From positions 806,001 to 870,000 of the forward strand of contig CAVQVR010000021.1 in NCBI GenBank assembly GCA_963717195.1: 64,000 bases of DNA, written 5' to 3'. A program made the translations under genes and the position numbers. This DNA is from JACDAE01 sp963717195. GTDB taxonomy: Bacteria; Chloroflexota; Ktedonobacteria; Ktedonobacterales; Ktedonobacteraceae. Positions 61,170 through 64,000 of the stretch are shown here, in pieces (the stretch's first letter is position 1; each line of letters starts with the position of its first letter). The notes below the pieces were generated by a model that was not told the origin of the DNA, searched no databases, and saw nothing but the letters and a program-made list of their open reading frames with translations.

Positions 61170-61692
61170 ATGACTACCATTCGACTAGAAATGTTTATCG
61201 ATGCTTCGCTAGAGCGGTGTTTCGATCTGTCGCTCAGCGTCGACTTGCATCGCCACTCTGTTGCACATACCCACGAGCGCCCGATTGCTGGTGTGACTTC
61301 AGGGGTGATGAAACTCGGTGATACCGTGACCTGGGGAAGCAGTGCATTTTGGCATCAAACAACATCTGACCTCAAAAATTACCGCCTATGAACGACCCTA
61401 TCGTTTTACTGATGAAATGATCCGAGGAGCTTTTCAGGAAATCACACATATTCATGAGTTTGTCCCTCAGCTGCCTGGAACGCTCATGATTGATCTGTTT
61501 ACGTTCCGTGCTCCCCTGGGCATCCTTGGGAGGTTGGCTGAGATGCTGGTTCTCACACACGATATGAAAGGACTGCTGCTTACGAGGAACAGGTATTTGA
61601 AACAGGTTGCTGAGGCGGGTACTGATCCTGCACTTCTCCAGGAGTTAGCACATCCAAAGGTGAAACGGTACGTGAAGGTTTCGATGCGTTGA
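61170..61692 (+). pseudogene. SRPBCC (polyketide cyclase-like) protein with a single-base frameshift
   Basis: First frame from ATG 61170: TTIRLEMFIDASLERCFDLSLSVD, the usual SRPBCC opening, to GDTVTWGSSAFWHQ, then noise and a stop at 61391. The second frame continues the family from AVHFGIKQHLTSKIT to GTLMIDLFTFRAPLGILGRLAE. Dropping one G from GGGG at 61333-61336 gives DTVTWEAVHFGIKQHL, a perfect join. The full length would be about 170 residues. Ligand unknown. Confidence 0.8.
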
Positions 61693-62039
61693 CCCCTTTT
61701 CCGCCAACTATCTGGGATAATTAATTCTTCTTAGGTCACTTAGTGCAGGAATTCATAAGTACGTTGCAATGCGATTCCAGGAGCGAAGCTAGTCGAGAGC
61801 CTCAAAACTCGGAACATATTTGTGATACGCTGTACTTAGCATCTCTGCATGTCTAGATTACTCGATCTGGTTCATGACCAAAAGGAAGGGACAAGTCCCC
61901 ATTCTAGCTATAGAATAAAATCAGTGGCCCAAGTTGCACAGGAAATAAGTAGTAAACATGGGTATCACTTGCAAGGTTGACTGGATTAAAGAACACTCCC
62001 TACCTAATGAGAGTAGGGAGTGTTTGTGTAACAAACACA
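61693..62039. other. Intergenic region
   Basis: Only the terminator at 61992-62024 can be supported; there is no ORF of note. Confidence 0.5.
61992..62024 (-). terminator. Terminator of the DUF4352 gene
   Basis: AACACTCCCTAC (61992-62003) and GTAGGGAGTGTT (62013-62024) are perfect complements. On the minus strand the stem ends in TTCTTTAAT. Confidence 0.7.
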
Positions 62040-62774
62040 TTAGACGCTGATATCCCAGCTTACTTGGTCTGAGAGAAGCCCTAATTCAAAATTGAGGACG
62101 AACTTTTTCGTGCTTGCTGGCACCTCGTAGGCGAGCGTTCCCTTAAGTGGATCGCCGACTGCAACTGTGCCGTCTGGAGAGTGGCCGTAGGTGATGCTCT
62201 CGTCATAACTCGTACCATCTGTATCACGCAAGCCAAATTGTAATAGGCTAGAGACAGTTTGCTGCTTATCTGAGATGTTTTTCAAGCTTACCGTAATCAG
62301 CACATAGGTATTGCCGGATGCTGGAATATTAATTTCTCCATCCCCTGGGTTTGTTTTCGCGCTAGTGACGGTCACCTGCCAAGTATTATCTATAGCCACT
62401 GTTTCATTGAGCTTGAGATGTGCAGTAGTAGTATTACTGGTAGGAACTGCTGTTGGCTGAGCAATTGGTTTCGCTACGGTTGGCTGGGCAGCCGTACCAT
62501 TTCCCGATTGCGTCGTAGAACTCGCTGTTGTGGTAGTTGTGGTTGTGCCTGTTGTCGCGCTGTGAGTGCTAGAGCCAATACCCATGCCAAGGAAGAATAC
62601 AACGATCAGCGCAATGATCCAGGGCCAGCGTCTGGGCTTGCGTGCATTTTGCGGCAGTGGTGTCTGAGGCGCATAGGGTGGTATCTGTTGAGGAAATTGC
62701 GGATACTGAGGTTGTTCAGGTTGTTGAGGATAACCTGGTTGAACATCATGCTGAGGTAGATACGGTTGTGACAT
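62040..62774 (-). CDS. DUF4352-domain membrane-anchored protein
   Basis: 244 residues. N-terminal Gln/Pro-rich region, one membrane helix (WPWIIALIVVFFLGMGIGSS, about 50-69), a Thr-rich linker, then an immunoglobulin-like DUF4352 domain (about 115-244: WQVTVTSAKTNPGD, YVLITVSLKNISDKQQTVSS, FVLNFELG). Probably displayed outside the cell; role unknown. ATG 62774. Confidence 0.82.
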   Translation of the reverse strand: MSQPYLPQHDVQPGYPQQPEQPQYPQFPQQIPPYAPQTPLPQNARKPRRWPWIIALIVVFFLGMGIGSSTHSATTGTTTTTTTASSTTQSGNGTAAQPTVAKPIAQPTAVPTSNTTTAHLKLNETVAIDNTWQVTVTSAKTNPGDGEINIPASGNTYVLITVSLKNISDKQQTVSSLLQFGLRDTDGTSYDESITYGHSPDGTVAVGDPLKGTLAYEVPASTKKFVLNFELGLLSDQVSWDISV

Positions 62775-63287
62775 TGTTTTGTTGTCCTTTCATCGACAAT
62801 CATCAAATTAACTTGCTTCATAGTACTTGACCATTACGAATGTTCAAGGTGTTTTTGAACTAATATATCGTTTTTCACTCTCTACGGGTAATACACAAAA
62901 AACCGTTGGTGGAAAGAAGGTTTCTCATCAATATGAAGAACCTATACATTTCTATCGACACCTATACCTATTTGCGTAGGATGCATCGTGTGGATTTAGC
63001 AGACGTGCAGGATCTTGGGTCACTGGTTCTATTGCATATTGAGAATGGGACTCACCTCTTCCTTTTGATCATGGACTAGATCGGCGGTCCTATTCTCGAT
63101 ATGTAGAGATGCCGTGTGGTCTGAAGCTTTGGGTACATTTAGATTAAGCGGTTTCTTTGATCAGTTCTGTTATGGGGGTTTGTTGATGGCTGTCAAGTAA
63201 TGTGTTTGATTTGGTGTAGTTGGAGATTATTTTTGTGAAGCAAGGTGAGAAGGGGTTTGGTAAATTGCTTCTCACCTCGTTTGTGAA
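62775..63287. other. Intergenic region, no gene
   Basis: I see no supported ORF. The hairpin at 63243-63277 near its end is the likely tRNA-operon terminator. A short ORF from 62933 does not look coding. Confidence 0.5.
63243..63277 (-). terminator. Hairpin after the tRNA cluster
   Basis: AGGTGAGAAG (63243-63252) and CTTCTCACCT (63268-63277), a 10-bp stem with a 15-nt loop, placed downstream of the leftward tRNAs. Confidence 0.5.
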
Positions 63288-63359
63288 AGGCAATGGGGAG
63301 ACTCGAACTCCCATCAACGGCTTCGCAGGCCGTTGCTCTATCCTTTGAGCTACACCACC
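63288..63359 (-). tRNA. tRNA-Arg, anticodon GCG
   Basis: Full cloverleaf read on the minus strand: acceptor GGTGGTG/CATTGCC with G-U pairs, D-stem GCTC/GAGC, anticodon stem ACGGC/GCCGT with loop CTGCGAA, T-arm GGGAG-TTCGAGT-CTCCC. Anticodon G34 C35 G36 reads CGC, and also CGU by wobble. No CCA is encoded. Confidence 0.8.
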
Positions 63360-63363
63360 GCAA

Positions 63364-63434
63364 AGGGACAGGCTGGAATTGAACCAGCCTCACCAGAGCC
63401 ACAGTCTGGAGCTCTACCACTGAGCTACTGCCCC
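63364..63434 (-). tRNA. tRNA-His, anticodon GTG
   Basis: Acceptor GGGGCAG/CTGTCCC, D-stem GCTC/GAGC, anticodon stem CCAGA/TCTGG with loop CTGTGGC, T-arm GCTGG-TTCAATT-CCAGC. No CCA is encoded. It sits 4 bp from tRNA-Arg, probably in one transcript. Confidence 0.85.
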
Positions 63435-63443
63435 ACTCAAAAG

Positions 63444-63506
63444 ATACCGGGCGAACCACTGTAATTGCTTTTGCAGAGCAATGTCTATCCCCTCGACCAC
63501 GATACC
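63444..63506 (-). tRNA. tRNA-Cys-like, anticodon GCA, 3-prime half damaged
   Basis: The 5-prime side looks like a tRNA: acceptor-like GGTATCG, D-stem GTC/GAC, anticodon stem TTGCT/AGCAA with loop CTGCAAA (GCA = Cys). After AGTGGTTCG the expected T-stem CCACT and acceptor CGATACC are missing; the sequence reads CCCGGTATC instead. Either it is a remnant or this stretch has assembly errors. Confidence 0.4.
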
Positions 63507-63973
63507 ACCTGATCATTTCCCTCCTCATCCCCTTCACTTCCACATTCCTTTTTGATATTGACATAGTAACATCTAATTTGCTGTTTGTCAATGTATTTTC
63601 TCTCTCATTTTTTGATTTGAGCTAAAAAGTTTTCGCATTGGCTTTTGTGTTCTTCATTTTTCCTCCTTCACGGTTTCTCGTCCTTCCGCCTCGCGGCGAA
63701 AGCACTTTTCTGGTGTGCCCAGACGAAGTATGTAGGGTGTGTTTTTGGAGTCGTATTATGCCAACATAGGAATATACTTTTGTTATGTCATGGGTTATAC
63801 TTATCTTCATGGGATCAGTGTAACCGCTCTGTCGCGACCCCCCGTTAGTATTTTCGAGCGAGATGGCGCTAATGTTCAATGTGTGTGCATGTTACTTTTC
63901 TTGATCTATGGTAGTATACTAGCAAAGTTTTATCCTGTGCACATATTTGTAGACTTCGATAGAAGGATCAACA
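63507..63973. other. Intergenic region, no gene
   Basis: No supported ORF; it holds the promoter at 63892-63920. The open frame on the minus strand (63622-63879) has no start signal or domain. Confidence 0.5.
63892..63920 (+). promoter_or_regulatory. Promoter of the gene at the right edge
   Basis: TTACTT (63892-63897), a 17-bp spacer, TATACT (63915-63920), 54 bp before the ATG at 63974. Confidence 0.55.
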
Positions 63974-64000
63974 ATGGAAACGTATGGTTTACACCAATAT
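63974..64000 (+). CDS. Start of an unidentified gene (3-prime partial)
   Basis: ATG at 63974 follows AGAAGG and a good promoter. Only nine codons (METYGLHQY) are visible, too few for any family call. Confidence 0.5.

Noticed and set aside
63193..63591. Leftward 132-codon open frame
   Set aside because: It runs through three tRNA-like sequences and has no protein family features.

Overview
The window looks like chromosome from a Chloroflexota bacterium of the Ktedonobacteria type. This is an inference from gene content: three membrane or TPR-linked Ser/Thr kinases, a pentapeptide-repeat protein with a Ktedonobacter-style N-terminus, a tandem TM2 protein, GrpE-independent groESL under a CIRCE operator, pdxST, an R3H/AAA ATPase and a C4 zinc-ribbon coiled-coil protein. 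No rRNA or other decisive marker lies in the window.

Bases 1-15.4 kb are an A+T-richer mobile island. It starts inside a TniB/TnsC-like transposition ATPase (5-prime end outside the window), followed by a long TniQ/TnsD-like targeting protein and a small protein with two helix-turn-helix units. The cargo follows: a C5-cytosine DNA methyltransferase with one in-frame stop, facing a leftward four-gene operon. That operon holds a two-ORF AAA protein that needs a -1 frameshift (DptF-like), a 525-residue protein of unknown fold (DptG position), an 1859-residue protein joining a PD-(D/E)XK-like nuclease motif to a HerA/FtsK ATPase (DptH-like), and a HhH-GPD DNA glycosylase with the active-site tyrosine of thymine/mismatch (Mig-type) enzymes. 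The island ends in an array of five 18-bp repeats that look like TnsB-type binding sites, directly against the stop codon of gyrB. I read it as a Tn7/Tn5053-like element carrying a restriction system in which 5-methylcytosine may replace phosphorothioate as the self mark. This combination is the main discovery candidate.

Bases 15.4-53.8 kb are mainly housekeeping: gyrB, purN, a zinc-ribbon protein, a cupin, guaA-nudix, a receiver protein, a kinase with DUF346-like repeats, a pentapeptide protein, a MazF-type toxin-antitoxin pair, a Uma2 nuclease, pdxS-pdxT, acetyltransferases, an R3H ATPase, a RAM-domain regulator, an M32 carboxypeptidase, a TM2 protein, groESL, a YqhA protein, a methyltransferase, a kinase, PAP2, a thioesterase, ftsH (split by a frameshift), rsmA, a zinc-ribbon kinase with TPRs, and a PRC-barrel protein. 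Long perfect palindromes beginning GTAGGGGC recur between genes.

Bases 53.9-64 kb are more accessory: TspO-like, hydrolase, amine oxidase, small membrane protein, VOC protein with a terminal nonsense codon, DUF1275, a decayed ISAzo13-type transposase, a frameshifted SRPBCC protein, DUF4352, a tRNA cluster (Arg, His, damaged Cys-like) and the start of one more gene.

At least five otherwise good genes carry single-base lesions (methyltransferase, dptF-like, pentapeptide, ftsH, VOC, SRPBCC). Either the assembly has uncorrected errors or several loci are decaying. This affects how far the island's broken genes should be trusted.
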